Shown here piece after piece: positions 40,669 to 49,225 of a DNA stretch of 64,000 bases (position 1 is its first letter; each line of letters begins with the position of its first letter). The notes under the pieces are model-generated. The model did no database searches, had not been told where the DNA came from, and worked only from the letters and a program-made list of their open reading frames with translations. Made by a program: the position numbers and the translations under genes. The stretch lies in the NCBI RefSeq assembly GCF_006335115.1, contig NZ_VDMJ01000002.1, positions 93,765 to 157,764 of the forward strand, given 5' to 3'. The DNA is from Streptomyces sp. NP160. Its GTDB lineage: Bacteria; Actinomycetota; Actinomycetes; Actinomycetales; Quadrisphaeraceae.

Positions 40669-41286
40669 GTGGCCGGGCTCCGCAGCACTCCTCCCCCGCT
40701 CGACCTGTCCGCCGTGCCGCCCGACGTGCGCGCGGCGGTCGAGGCCGCGCTGGCTGGCGCGGAGGTGCCGGTGCACCGCAGCGGGCGCGCGCTCGGGGTG
40801 CTGACCGTGCGGCCGGCGGTGCTCGAGGGCGAGGTGCTCGAGGCGCCCCGGCTGCCCCCGCCGCAGGTGGAGGTGCCCGAGGGGGTGCTGGTCGTCGCGA
40901 CCGCGATGCGCCTGTCGCGCGAGGCCCGCCGGCGCCTGGCCGGCTCCTTCGGCCCCGGCTACCTCGTGCTCGACCTGCACGAGGCCCCTGCCAGCACCGA
41001 CGTGCTGCTGGTCAACCCCGTCAGCGTGCAGCTCCTGGAGGTGCTGCAGGCGCGCTTCCCGCGGGCGCGCGTGGTGGTCACGGAGATCGAGGACCACGAG
41101 CTCGGCGTCGACTACGCCGGCCCCGTCGGCCGGGTGCTGCGCGCCGGCGCGTCGGCCTACCTGCCGCCGCGTCCCGTCACCGCGGTGGCCGACGGGGTGA
41201 GGGCCCACCTGGAAGGCACCACGGCGCCCGCCCTGGAGGCCGCCGCGGTGACGCGCGCCGAGCTCGGCTCAGCCGGTGCTGGCTGA
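40669..41286 (+). CDS. Hypothetical protein with receiver-like or Rossmann-like fold
   Basis: 205 residues from the GTG at 40669, which has CAGGGT seven bases upstream (leaderless pattern); a GTG at 40619 would add 17 residues. Alternating beta/alpha pattern: VPEGVLVVATAMRLSREARRRL, YLVLDLHEAPASTDVLLVNPVSVQLLEVLQARFPRARVVVTEIEDHELGVDYAGPVGRVLRAGASAYLPPRP. The last part reads like a degenerate receiver or helicase-type lobe, but I recognise no family. Stands alone. Confidence 0.6.
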   Translation: MAGLRSTPPPLDLSAVPPDVRAAVEAALAGAEVPVHRSGRALGVLTVRPAVLEGEVLEAPRLPPPQVEVPEGVLVVATAMRLSREARRRLAGSFGPGYLVLDLHEAPASTDVLLVNPVSVQLLEVLQARFPRARVVVTEIEDHELGVDYAGPVGRVLRAGASAYLPPRPVTAVADGVRAHLEGTTAPALEAAAVTRAELGSAGAG

Positions 41287-41301
41287 GCCGGGCTCCGGCT
41301 C
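41285..41301 (+). terminator. Short hairpin at the stop codon
   Basis: GAGCCGG-GCT-CCGGCTC, perfect 7-bp stem overlapping the stop at 41284-41286. The rest of the gap to 41378 holds nothing clear. Confidence 0.5.
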
Positions 41302-41378
41302 CCAGCCCGTCGCCGCCCCGCACCGGTCCGACGCACCACCTCACCTCTGCGCTGCCGGCGGGCGTCGCGTGGGGGCCG

Positions 41379-42329
41379 CTACGCGTCGATGACCATCTCA
41401 GCGGTCTCGAGCAGGGCCAGCCCGGCCTCCGGTGCACCCAGGCTCGTGGCGAACAGGCCGGTGGCGACCCGCTCGAGCAGGGCCCAGTCCCACACGGCCT
41501 CCGCGTCGCAGGCCGCGGCGTCGGCCAGCACCCGGCACCAGCTGCGCACGGTCGCTGCCGGGTCGGTGGAGGCGCGCAGCGGCGCGACCCAGTCCCGCAC
41601 CGAGACGCCCAGGTCGTAGGCGGGGTCTGCGACGAAGGGCTGCGGGTCGCACAGGACGTACCCGTCCGGAGCCCCCGACCGCGGCTTGAGGACCCGCAGG
41701 ACGTTCGCGCCGGCGGCGTCGCCGTGCAGCAGGCGGCTCGCGCCGGGGTCGAAGGCGGCCGAGCGGCGGGCTGCGCCTGCGAGCGCCGCCCGCACCACCC
41801 GCGGCGACGCCGTGCCCGGCAGCGCCTCGGCCAGCGAGGTCACCAGCACGGCCAGGTCAGCGGCCTTGTCCACCGGCGGGCCCAGCGACGCGGGGGCGGG
41901 CACCTGCCAGAGCCGGGCCAGCAGCCGGGCGACCACCGGCAGGGACTCCCGCGGGTCCCGGCCCTGCGCCGCGAGGTCGGGACCGAGCGCCTCGAGGAGC
42001 AGCGCCTGGTGCCGCCCGTCCACGGCGAGGAGCCGCACGACGCCGTCGCCGGCGGCCAGGCGGAGCACGTCCGCGCGGGCGGTGAAGTCGTCACCGGGCA
42101 CGCAGACCTTGAGGACGACGTCGTCACCGGCAGCGGTCCGCGCCCGGACCACGTGGGACTCGCTGGCACCCGGCAGCGCCTCCCCGAGCACCAGCGACCA
42201 CCGCCCGCACAGCTCCCGCAGGACCCCGGGCAGCGCAGCGGCCCAGGCGCGGCCGCCGTCGCCGTCCCGGTCGGCCTTCTGCAGCACGATCTGCGGCAGG
42301 TGCAGCGCGTCGTCGGGGGTGGCGCTCAC
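41379..42329 (-). CDS. APH(6)-like aminoglycoside/hydroxyurea phosphotransferase
   Basis: 316 residues. Same family as the gene at 30946-31848: VVLKVCVPGDDFTARADVLRLAAGDGVVRLLAVD, ALLLEALGPDL, catalytic loop SRLLHGDAAGANVLRV (intact HGD) and metal Asp in YVLCDPQPFVADPAYDLG. By family, phosphorylates streptomycin-like drugs or another small molecule. GTG start with CAGACT (42341-42336) six bases upstream; a CTGGTGG palindrome overlaps that box. Monocistronic. Confidence 0.85.
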   Translation of the reverse strand: MSATPDDALHLPQIVLQKADRDGDGGRAWAAALPGVLRELCGRWSLVLGEALPGASESHVVRARTAAGDDVVLKVCVPGDDFTARADVLRLAAGDGVVRLLAVDGRHQALLLEALGPDLAAQGRDPRESLPVVARLLARLWQVPAPASLGPPVDKAADLAVLVTSLAEALPGTASPRVVRAALAGAARRSAAFDPGASRLLHGDAAGANVLRVLKPRSGAPDGYVLCDPQPFVADPAYDLGVSVRDWVAPLRASTDPAATVRSWCRVLADAAACDAEAVWDWALLERVATGLFATSLGAPEAGLALLETAEMVIDA

Positions 42330-42338
42330 CGGGGCAGT

Positions 42339-42357
42339 CTGGTGGCGCCTCCACCAG
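42339..42357. promoter_or_regulatory. Inverted repeat over the kinase -10 box
   Basis: CTGGTGG (42339-42345) and CCACCAG (42351-42357) flank CGCCT and overlap the putative CAGACT -10 element. A possible operator. The rest of 42358-42505 is G/C-rich with a GGGCCCGGGCCC palindrome near 42408 and no gene. Confidence 0.45.
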
Positions 42358-42505
42358 GCGTCGACACCCCCTCCGGGGACCGCGCAGGGGACCGTCTGCC
42401 GGCGGAGGGCCCGGGCCCCCGGCCCGCTCGCGCGTCGCCGTGCCGGTGCAGGTCCAGCGCGGTCGTCCAGGTCCCCGTGCGGCGGGGGCGCCCGCTAGGT
42501 GCCCG

Positions 42506-43291
42506 ATGATGCTGCCCGTGCCTGAGACCGCCGCGAACGCCGCCTCGTCGATGCGCTCCCTGGACCGCAGCCTGGACGTGCTGGACTGCCTGCAGCGGTC
42601 CGAGGCCCCGCTGCGCCTGAGCGACGTCGCGGCGCGGACGGGCCTGACGCTGCCGACGGCGTCACGCATCCTCGCGGCGCTGGAGGCGCGCGGGTACGTG
42701 GCCTCCGACGTCAAGCGGTTCCGGCTGGGGGCGTCGGTGCTCGGCGCCGCCCACGCCTTCCTGCTCACCGACCCGCTCGTCGAGGCCTCCCGCCACCACC
42801 TGCAGCACCTGGCGTCGGTCACGGGCCTGACCTGCTCGCTGTACGAGCGCGTGGGGCTCGAGCGCGTGCTCGTGGCCCGCGTCGACGGGAGGTGGCCGCT
42901 GCGCTACGAGCTGCCCATCGGCCGGCGCCTGCCGCTGTACCTCGGAGCCGGCAAGGCCATCGCCGTCGACCTCGACGACGCCGATCTGCAGGCGCTGGAG
43001 GCCCACGCCGCGGCCCACCCCGACCCGAGCGGGGCGCCGTTCGACCTCGACGCGCTGCGGGCCGACCTGGCAGGGGTGGGCGAACGGGGGTTCCACATCT
43101 CCCTCGGGGAGCGCGCCGCCGGCATCATCGCGCTCAGCGTCCCCGTCCGCGCTGCGGACGGAGAGCTGCTCGGGGCGCTGTCCATCGCTGGCCCCGCGGA
43201 GCAGAACCCCAGGGAGCAGGTGCAGGCCTGGGCGGCGGAGACGGTCAGGGCCGCGGCGGCCATCGCCCAGGCACGCGCGCGGGCGGTGTGA
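42506..43291 (+). CDS. IclR-family transcriptional regulator
   Basis: 261 residues. N-terminal winged helix (about 15-70: MRSLDRSLDVLDCLQRSEAPLRLSDVAARTGLTLPTASRILAALEARGYV) and C-terminal IclR effector domain (about 85-255, with LYLGAGKAIAVDL and GERGFHISLGERAAGIIALSVPV). ATG at 42506. It is convergent to the TRAP/RraA operon, whose promoter carries two IclR-like palindromes, so that operon is the likely target. Effector unknown, probably the transported organic acid. Confidence 0.92.
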   Translation: MMLPVPETAANAASSMRSLDRSLDVLDCLQRSEAPLRLSDVAARTGLTLPTASRILAALEARGYVASDVKRFRLGASVLGAAHAFLLTDPLVEASRHHLQHLASVTGLTCSLYERVGLERVLVARVDGRWPLRYELPIGRRLPLYLGAGKAIAVDLDDADLQALEAHAAAHPDPSGAPFDLDALRADLAGVGERGFHISLGERAAGIIALSVPVRAADGELLGALSIAGPAEQNPREQVQAWAAETVRAAAAIAQARARAV

Positions 43292-43327
43292 CGGGCGGCC
43301 CCACCCGCGCCCCTCACACCGCCCGCG

Positions 43328-43344
43328 CCGGCTCGACGAGCCGG
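43328..43344. terminator. Hairpin between iclR and the TRAP operon
   Basis: CCGGCTC-GAC-GAGCCGG, perfect 7-bp stem with a three-base loop in the 62-base convergent gap. Confidence 0.6.
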
Positions 43345-43353
43345 AGCCCGGCC

Positions 43354-43605
43354 TCAGTCCTCCGGGGTGGCTCCGACTCCCACCGCCGCCCCCTGGCGGG
43401 CGGGGGCGTAGCTCATGACGAAGGCCAGCAGCCCCGCGAGGCTGGCCGCGATGAAGGTGGGGGGTCCCACGGCGTCGCTGACGGCGCTCAGCCACTCGCC
43501 GCGGCCGAGCACGAGGGCGACCAGCTGGGCCCCTACGAGCAGGGCGCCTCCAGCGAGGAGCAGGACGACGAAGAGGGTGAACAGGGGACGCAGGACGCGA
43601 AGCAC
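43354..43605 (-). CDS. Small two-helix membrane protein of the TRAP-type operon
   Basis: 83 residues: VLRVLRPLFTLFVVLLLAGGALLVGAQLVAL (helix 1), a short amphipathic link, and FIAASLAGLLAFVMSYAP (helix 2). GTG at 43605 with GGAGAG upstream, 52 bases after the permease stop. It stands where a TRAP small subunit (DctQ) would be, but it is half the size and has two helices instead of four, so it is either a reduced subunit or an unrelated helper. Confidence 0.7.
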   Translation of the reverse strand: MLRVLRPLFTLFVVLLLAGGALLVGAQLVALVLGRGEWLSAVSDAVGPPTFIAASLAGLLAFVMSYAPARQGAAVGVGATPED

Positions 43606-43657
43606 GATCGGCTCTCCTTCGAGCGGGTGAGGGGTTCCGGACGGCCCTGCACGGGGC

Positions 43658-44995
43658 TCAGACGGGCAGCACCCCGAGGGCGATGAACACGCCGATCGCG
43701 AGGATCGGCAGGCAGAAGTAGCCGATGAGCGGCTTGAAGGTGCGGACCGGGTCGACCCCGGCGATGCCGCTGGCCACGTAGATCGGCGCTGCGGACGGCG
43801 GTGAGGCGCCCTCGGTGGAGGCGAACACGAGCACCGCGGAGGCGGCCACCGGAGCGGGCACACCAGCACCCACGAGGGTGGCGACGGCGACCGGGCCGAT
43901 CGCGGCCATGGTCGCCGAGCCGGTGAGGGGGATGGCGACGGCCACGACGAGGACGCCGACCGCGATCGCGAGGATCCACAGCGGAGCGTCCAGCAGGCTC
44001 AGCAGGCTCGTCAGCTGCGCGGGGAGGCCGAGCTCCGCGAGCGCCTCCGAGGCGGCGAAGGCGCCGACGATGGTGACGCCGATGACACCGACCCGGGGAG
44101 CGCTGTCGCCGAGCAGGCCCCACCACTGGGAGGCGCGCTTCGGCAGCGCGGACCGGCCCAGGAAGGCGACGAGCGCGACGAGCAGCACGGGGATCCACAC
44201 CACGAGGCTCACCGCGTCGGCGACCTCGGTGCCGGTCCAGTCGTCGAGCGCCCGGCCCGTGGGACCGAGGGTCAGCAGCAGCGGCACGGCGATGGCCGCG
44301 AGCAGCAGCAGCGAGGTCCACCCCACGCTGATGCTCTGCCGGGCGGGCACGAGGTCGGCGGGGTCCATCGCCTGGATGCCGTGGCGCCGCACGATGACGA
44401 AGGCGGCCACCAGGCGGTACAGCAGGCACCACAGGCCGGCGACGAGCAGCGGGACGACGATCTCCTCGGCGTCCATGAGCTGGCTCACGCCGGCCGAGCC
44501 GATGAGGATGAACATGGTCCCGCTGAACGGGAACGTGATGCCCATGCCCGCGCACCCCGCCACCACGGTGGCGGACATCGCCGGGGACACCCCGGAGCGC
44601 TTCATCCACGGGATGGTGATGGACCCGACCGCCGCGGTGACGGCGGCGCCGATGTGGGCGATGGAGGCGAAGGCGCCGCCGCCGAGGATGCTCGTGTAGA
44701 CGGGCCCGCCGCGCACGCGCCCCAGCAGCGAGTTGAGGATGTCGATGAGCCGCATGAGCAGGGGCGTCTGGCCCATGACGTGGCTGGCGACGACGAAGGC
44801 GATGGCCGCGTAGGTGACCTGCTCCTGCATCGCCTCGGTGACGGAGTGCGCGAGGACCGGCAGGAAGCCGGTGCCGGCGAAGGCCGCGGTGACGAGCAGG
44901 CCGACGACCATGGCCTCGCCGATGTTCCGCTTGAAGACCGCGTTCCAGACGATGATCGAGGTGATGTAGGCGCCGAGCGCCCAGATGGCGAGCAT
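43658..44995 (-). CDS. TRAP transporter large permease (DctM-like)
   Basis: 445 residues, about 12 membrane helices. DctM-like segments: RVRGGPVYTSILGGGAFASIAHIGAAVTAAVGSITIPWMKRSGVSPAMSATVVAGCAGMGITFPFSGTMFILIG and the second repeat PLTGSATMAAIGPVAVATLVGAGV. Imports organic acids using an ion gradient. No solute-binding protein gene is in the window. The ATG overlaps the fusion-gene stop by one base. Under the putative IclR operators. Confidence 0.82.
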   Translation of the reverse strand: MLAIWALGAYITSIIVWNAVFKRNIGEAMVVGLLVTAAFAGTGFLPVLAHSVTEAMQEQVTYAAIAFVVASHVMGQTPLLMRLIDILNSLLGRVRGGPVYTSILGGGAFASIAHIGAAVTAAVGSITIPWMKRSGVSPAMSATVVAGCAGMGITFPFSGTMFILIGSAGVSQLMDAEEIVVPLLVAGLWCLLYRLVAAFVIVRRHGIQAMDPADLVPARQSISVGWTSLLLLAAIAVPLLLTLGPTGRALDDWTGTEVADAVSLVVWIPVLLVALVAFLGRSALPKRASQWWGLLGDSAPRVGVIGVTIVGAFAASEALAELGLPAQLTSLLSLLDAPLWILAIAVGVLVVAVAIPLTGSATMAAIGPVAVATLVGAGVPAPVAASAVLVFASTEGASPPSAAPIYVASGIAGVDPVRTFKPLIGYFCLPILAIGVFIALGVLPV

Positions 44996-46386
44996 CAGGC
45001 CCTCACCGCCTGCGCCGTCTGGTGCAGCGAGGTGCGGCGCCCCTGGGAGAGCTCAGCACGGCGGCGCTCCTCGTGGGCCTGGATGCGCTGGGCCTCGGCG
45101 AGCACGCGCTCGGCCTCGGCGGCGGGCACCACGGCCACGCCGTCACCGTCCCCGACGACCAGGTCGCCGGCGTTGACGACGACACCGCCGACGCCGACCG
45201 GGCGGCCGACCCAGCCCGGGCCGTTCTTGTAGGGACCGGCCGGCGAGGAGCCGATGGCCCAGACGGGGAAGCCCATCTCCTGCAGGACGTCGACGTCGCG
45301 GACGGCCCCGTCGATGACCATCCCGCGCACGCCGGCGGAGAGCGCCTTCTCGGCGAGGAGCTCGCCCATGAGGGCGCGGTCGGCGTCGGCCTGGCCGTCC
45401 ACGACGAGGACGTCCCCCGGGCGCGCCCGGTCGAGGGCGAGGTTGATGCCGACGTTCTCGCCCTTGCGGCAGAAGACGGGCAGTGCGCGGCCGACGACGC
45501 GCGCGCCGGGCCAGGTGGCGCGGATGCGCCCGGCCAGGACGCCGCTGCGGCCCATCGCGTCGCCGACGTTCGCGACCGGCACCTCGGCGTAGGCGCGCAG
45601 GAGCTCCTCCTCGAGTCGGTGCTCGTCGCGGGCGACGCCGCGGTGCAGGTCGGCGCTCGCCGCGGTCATGGTGGCGGTGAGACCGAGGTCGCGGAGCATG
45701 GCAGCAGCGTCGTCGCACTCGTGGCTGCGGCGCAGCCCGTGCTTGACGGTGCCCGACGCGAGCCGGTCCATCCACGCGGTGCCACCGCTGAGCTGGGCGG
45801 CGACCTGCTCGCGCACCCAGTCGCCGTCGCCGGCCGCCTCACCGGCGGCGAGGGCCTCGACGATGATGGCGCCGAGCCCCTTCATGAAGACGCTGCGCAG
45901 CAGCTTGCGCTGGGCGGCCGCACCGGCGGGACCGTCGAGCACCTCCACCGGCGCCCCCAGGGCCCCGAAGCGCGCCGCCGCGGCGGCCGCGCCGGTGCCG
46001 GCCAGCACCAGGGCCGTCCGGGCGCCGCCCTCGGGCACCGACCCGACCACGGCGACGTCGGCGAACAGCACCCCCGCGCGCTGCGCCACCAGGTCTGACA
46101 GCTCGCGCTTCAGCTGAGGGGCCGCCGAGTTCATCTCGGCGAAGACCGCCCCGGGGCGCAGGTGCGGCAGCGCCTGCTCCAGCACGGACCGGGCGTGGCG
46201 GGCCCCCGTGAGACCGAGCACGAGGTCGGCGCCACCCACCGCCTCGGCCACCGAGTCGCGGCGGTCGACGCCGTGCGGGGTCGGGACGCCAGCGGGGTCG
46301 AACCCGGTGACGGTCTCGCCCGCTTCGACGAGGCCCCGGGCGTACAGGGTTCCGGCCTCACCGAGGCCGAGCAGAGCCACGCTCAT
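44995..46386 (-). CDS. Beta-hydroxyacid dehydrogenase-like domain fused to RraA-like aldolase/decarboxylase
   Basis: 463 residues. Part 1 (1-285): Rossmann domain SVALLGLGEAGTLYARGL and the DUF1932-like C-domain (KLLRSVFMKGLGAIIVEALAAGE), as in 6-phosphogluconate-dehydrogenase relatives. Part 2 (about 290-445): RraA/HMG-aldolase fold with VANVGDAMGRSG, GDVLVVDG and metal motif DGAVRD (Arg363-Asp364), which marks active class II pyruvate aldolases or oxaloacetate decarboxylases. The fusion suggests consecutive steps on one hydroxy/oxo acid. ATG at 46386 with AAGGAG; promoter holds two IclR-like palindromes. Confidence 0.85.
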   Translation of the reverse strand: MSVALLGLGEAGTLYARGLVEAGETVTGFDPAGVPTPHGVDRRDSVAEAVGGADLVLGLTGARHARSVLEQALPHLRPGAVFAEMNSAAPQLKRELSDLVAQRAGVLFADVAVVGSVPEGGARTALVLAGTGAAAAAARFGALGAPVEVLDGPAGAAAQRKLLRSVFMKGLGAIIVEALAAGEAAGDGDWVREQVAAQLSGGTAWMDRLASGTVKHGLRRSHECDDAAAMLRDLGLTATMTAASADLHRGVARDEHRLEEELLRAYAEVPVANVGDAMGRSGVLAGRIRATWPGARVVGRALPVFCRKGENVGINLALDRARPGDVLVVDGQADADRALMGELLAEKALSAGVRGMVIDGAVRDVDVLQEMGFPVWAIGSSPAGPYKNGPGWVGRPVGVGGVVVNAGDLVVGDGDGVAVVPAAEAERVLAEAQRIQAHEERRRAELSQGRRTSLHQTAQAVRA

Positions 46387-46404
46387 GCGACTACTCCTTC
46401 GTAG

Positions 46405-46439
46405 TTCCACTGTGTGGAATAGACATCCACTGAGTGGTA
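46405..46439. promoter_or_regulatory. Tandem IclR-type operators
   Basis: TTCCAC-TGT-GTGGAA at 46405-46419 (perfect) and a second site with core CCAC-TGA-GTGG at 46427-46437, centres 20 bases apart, in the promoter of the fusion gene. They resemble IclR-family sites. Confidence 0.7.
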
Positions 46440-46525
46440 CGAGTGTGCGCAGCGTCACCTCGGCCCGTCAACCCCCGGCCGACGGCGGGGCCGAGGGACC
46501 GCGCTGGCGCTGCAGGGTCGGGGGC

Positions 46526-47097
46526 GTGGAGCGTCGCGTGGACCTCGCCGTCGGCCAGCGCGACCACCTGCCCAGACGACCGACGAGTCCAGGCGCCGCC
46601 GGAGGTCTGCTCGCACGAGACCCGACTCCGAGCTCCACGCCTTCTCCGACGACCAGGAGCGCCAGCTCGGCTCGCACCTGCACGGGCGGCGGCTCTTCGA
46701 GGTGGTGCGCTACCGGGTGACGGCGCTGGACCTGCCCGGCAGGCCTGTGGTCGAGCTCGAGCACGCCCGCACCTGGCAGGCCGCCGACGAGGTCGTGCAC
46801 TCGCGCTCACTGGCGACCGTGGACACGGCCCGGACGGAGCTGGTCGCCGACCCCGACGCCGACGACGTGCGCCGACGCGAGGAGCAGGCCGACCGCGACC
46901 TCAGCACCGGCGGCGCCGAGCTGGCCGCGGCGGCGCTGCGCGCCGGGCTGGCGGACGAGGTCGGGCTGGTCATCCACCCCGTCGTGGTCGGCGGCGGCAC
47001 CCGGGCGCTGCCGCTCGACGTGCGACTGGACCTCGCTCTGCTCGAGGAGAGGCGCCTGTCAGCGGGCGCGGTCCACCTGCGCCACCGGGTGCGCTGA
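46526..47097 (+). pseudogene. Decayed RibD C-terminal/dihydrofolate-reductase-like gene
   Basis: The frame ending at 47097 encodes the C-terminal two thirds of a RibD_C/DHFR-like protein (PDSELHAFSDDQERQLGSHLHGRRLFEVVRY, then DLSTGGAELAAAALRAGLADEVGLVIHPVVVGGGTRALPL). It has no start codon before the GTG at 46702. The upstream part continues in another frame from a GTG at 46526; adding one base near the C-run at 46621 would join them. The N-terminal S-x-DG segment of the family is missing. I read this as a frameshifted, 5'-eroded copy; a sequencing error is the alternative. Confidence 0.6.
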
Positions 47098-47120
47098 CGA
47101 CCCGACCTCGCCACGACCCG

Positions 47121-47468
47121 TCAGGGCAGCTGCACGTACAGCTTGCGCAGCGGCTCGTGCACGGTCCACGTCGTGCGGTCGCCGGCCCGCAGGCGCACGA
47201 CGGACCCGGCGGTCAGCTCGAGCAGCTCGTCGTCGTCCTGGCTGCTGACGGTGACGGTGGCGCGACCGGACAGGACGACGAAGACCTCGTCGGCCTCGGT
47301 GTCGCGCGCTGCGCCCGGCGTCATCTCCCACAGACCGACCTCGACACCCGCCGGTGCGGCGAGCTCGAGGTACCGGGCGGTGGGCGCGCCGGCCACGACC
47401 TCCTCCCCCGCTGGCAGCGCGTCGGGCAGCGCAGCGGAGAGCGCGTCAGCGCACAGCAGCCGGCTCAC
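47121..47468 (-). CDS. Cupin protein (DUF861/cupin_3 type)
   Basis: 115 residues. Cupin_3 motifs: VEVGLWEMTPGAARDTEADEVFVVLSGRATVTV and AGSVVRLRAGDRTTWTVHEPLRKLYV. The family (EutQ-like cupins) is often next to amine or amino-acid oxidases; activity is unknown. ATG at 47468 overlaps the stop of the FAD oxidase by 4 bases, so the two are co-translated and likely work together. Confidence 0.88.
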   Translation of the reverse strand: MSRLLCADALSAALPDALPAGEEVVAGAPTARYLELAAPAGVEVGLWEMTPGAARDTEADEVFVVLSGRATVTVSSQDDDELLELTAGSVVRLRAGDRTTWTVHEPLRKLYVQLP

Positions 47469-48916
47469 GAGTCGAAGCCGAGGCCCGCGGCGTCGAGCGC
47501 CTTGAGGAAGAGGTTGCGCTGGCCCTGTCGGTGGTCGGCGCGGTCCAGCGAGGCCTTGGTCAGCGCCACGCCCACCGCCGTCGCCGGCTCCGGGGGGAAG
47601 GGCAGCGGCTTGCGCCGCACCACCTCCAGCTGCGTGCGCTCGGTCTCGGTGCCGGCGAGCAGGTCCAGCAGCACCTCCGCGGCGAAGCGCGTGGCCCCCA
47701 CCCCGAGGCCGGTGAACCCGCGGGCGTACGCGAGGTCGCCCCCGCGGGCGGTGCCGTAGTAGGCGGCGAACCGGGTGCAGGTGTCGATGGCCCCGGCCCA
47801 GCGGTGGCTGAAGCGCACGTCCTCCAGCTGCGGGAACATCGTGAAGAAGTGGCTGGCGAGGCGCTCGTAGCTGGCGGGGCGGTCCTCGTAGCGGCTGCTG
47901 ACGCGGCCCCCGGCGTGGTGGATGGCGTCGTAGCCGCCGAACAGCACCCGGTCATCGGCCGACAGCCGGATGTAGTGGAACTGGTTCGCGAGGTCCGTCA
48001 GGCCCTGGCGGTGCTCCCAGCCCACGGCGCGCTTCTGCTCCGCCGTCAGCGGCTCGGTCATGAGCACGTAGTCGTACACCGGCACGGTCATGAGGCGGTC
48101 TCGGCGCAGGAGCGAGGGGAAGACCCCCGTGGCCAGCACCACCTGCTGCGCGGTGACGGCGGCACGGGCGGTGCGGACCACCTGCGGCCCACTCCTGGCG
48201 CCCGACCTCTCGACGGCGGTGACGGCGGAGTGCTCGAAGATCCGCACGCCCAGCTCGCGGGCGGCCCGGGCCAGCTCACGGGCCAGGCGGGCGGGCTGGA
48301 GCAGGGCGACGTCGTCCCGGTCCCACCGCCCGGCCAGGAAGATCGGTGAGTCGATCTCGGCGCGGGTCGCTGCGGCGTCGAGGACGTCGTGGTGCCCGCC
48401 TTCGGAGAGCCCTTCTGACAGCCCCTCGGACAGCCACGGCACCTGGTGCGGTTCGACGGCGACGGCGAGGCTGCCGGTGCGCTCGAAGTGGCAGTCCAGG
48501 CCGAGCTCGTCGACGTCGCGCGCGAGGGCGTCGAGGTTCTCCCGCCCCAGGCGGTGCAGCTGCTCGTACTCGGAGGGCCAGCGGTTGCGGCCGTTCTCCT
48601 CACCGTGGGTGATGCTGGCCTCGCAGAAGCCGCCGTTGCGGCCCGAGGCGGCCCACCCGACGGTCTCGGCCTCCAGGACGACGACGCTGCGGCCGGGGTC
48701 GCGCCGCTTCGCCAGCACGGCGGTCCACAGGCCGAGGTAGCCACCGCCGACCACGACGAGGTCAGCGGTGGCACCGGAGGTCAGCTGCTCGGCAGAGGGG
48801 GTCGGCGGCGCCTCGTCGAGCCAGAACACGCGCTGCTCGCTGCCCGCCAGGGCCTCGCTCACGAGGGCGGGGTCGGGCGTGGAGCGCTCCCACACCGTCG
48901 GGGTCGCGGCCACCAT
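47465..48916 (-). CDS. FAD-dependent amine/amino-acid oxidase (PuuB/OrdL-like)
   Basis: 483 residues. DAO family with the FAD motif ADLVVVGGGYLGLWTAVLAKRRDPGRSVVVLEAETVGWAASGRNGGFC (GGGYLG at 57-62) and the end ARGFTGLGVGATRFAAEVLLDLL. This resembles gamma-glutamylputrescine and related oxidases. A short repeat LSEGLSEGLSEGG lies near 170. ATG at 48916 with CAGCAT six bases upstream and no Shine-Dalgarno, suggesting a leaderless mRNA. Forms an operon with the cupin. Substrate not certain. Confidence 0.88.
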   Translation of the reverse strand: MVAATPTVWERSTPDPALVSEALAGSEQRVFWLDEAPPTPSAEQLTSGATADLVVVGGGYLGLWTAVLAKRRDPGRSVVVLEAETVGWAASGRNGGFCEASITHGEENGRNRWPSEYEQLHRLGRENLDALARDVDELGLDCHFERTGSLAVAVEPHQVPWLSEGLSEGLSEGGHHDVLDAAATRAEIDSPIFLAGRWDRDDVALLQPARLARELARAARELGVRIFEHSAVTAVERSGARSGPQVVRTARAAVTAQQVVLATGVFPSLLRRDRLMTVPVYDYVLMTEPLTAEQKRAVGWEHRQGLTDLANQFHYIRLSADDRVLFGGYDAIHHAGGRVSSRYEDRPASYERLASHFFTMFPQLEDVRFSHRWAGAIDTCTRFAAYYGTARGGDLAYARGFTGLGVGATRFAAEVLLDLLAGTETERTQLEVVRRKPLPFPPEPATAVGVALTKASLDRADHRQGQRNLFLKALDAAGLGFDS

Positions 48917-49190
48917 GCCGGGATGCTGCCACAGGTGACGGCGCGTCCGGCAGCCCCTGACTGCGGATCCGCCAGGTGCGGGCGCCGTCCGCAACCGCTT
49001 CCACCGCCGGATGCGTGATGCAGGTGTTGTATCCGCAGTCGCAGCGCGGGGTGCAGGAGGCTGGCCCGCCGGGGCTGCGAGGACGCACCGGACCGCGGTG
49101 ATCACCCGGCCACGCGGCGTGAGACCCGCGCACGAGGATGAACCTCGAGTTGCACAGATCAACCCCCTGTGCAGGGCCGTTGCACGCGCG
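48917..49190. other. Gene-free stretch between divergent genes with inverted repeats
   Basis: No gene seen. A 10-bp perfect inverted repeat (GACTGCGGAT at 48959-48968; ATCCGCAGTC at 49031-49040) encloses 62 bases, and a 7-bp repeat TGCACAG/CTGTGCA lies at 49151-49173. The divergent promoters of the FAD oxidase and HNH genes must lie here. An RNA or regulator sites are possible. Confidence 0.5.
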
Positions 49191-49218
49191 TTCGACTGTC
49201 GGTGGCCACCCCTAGCGT
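49191..49218 (+). promoter_or_regulatory. Promoter of the HNH gene, leaderless
   Basis: TTCGAC (49191-49196), 16 bases, TAGCGT (49213-49218), then seven bases to the ATG at 49226. Transcription should begin at the start codon itself. Confidence 0.6.
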
Positions 49219-49225
49219 GATCCAC

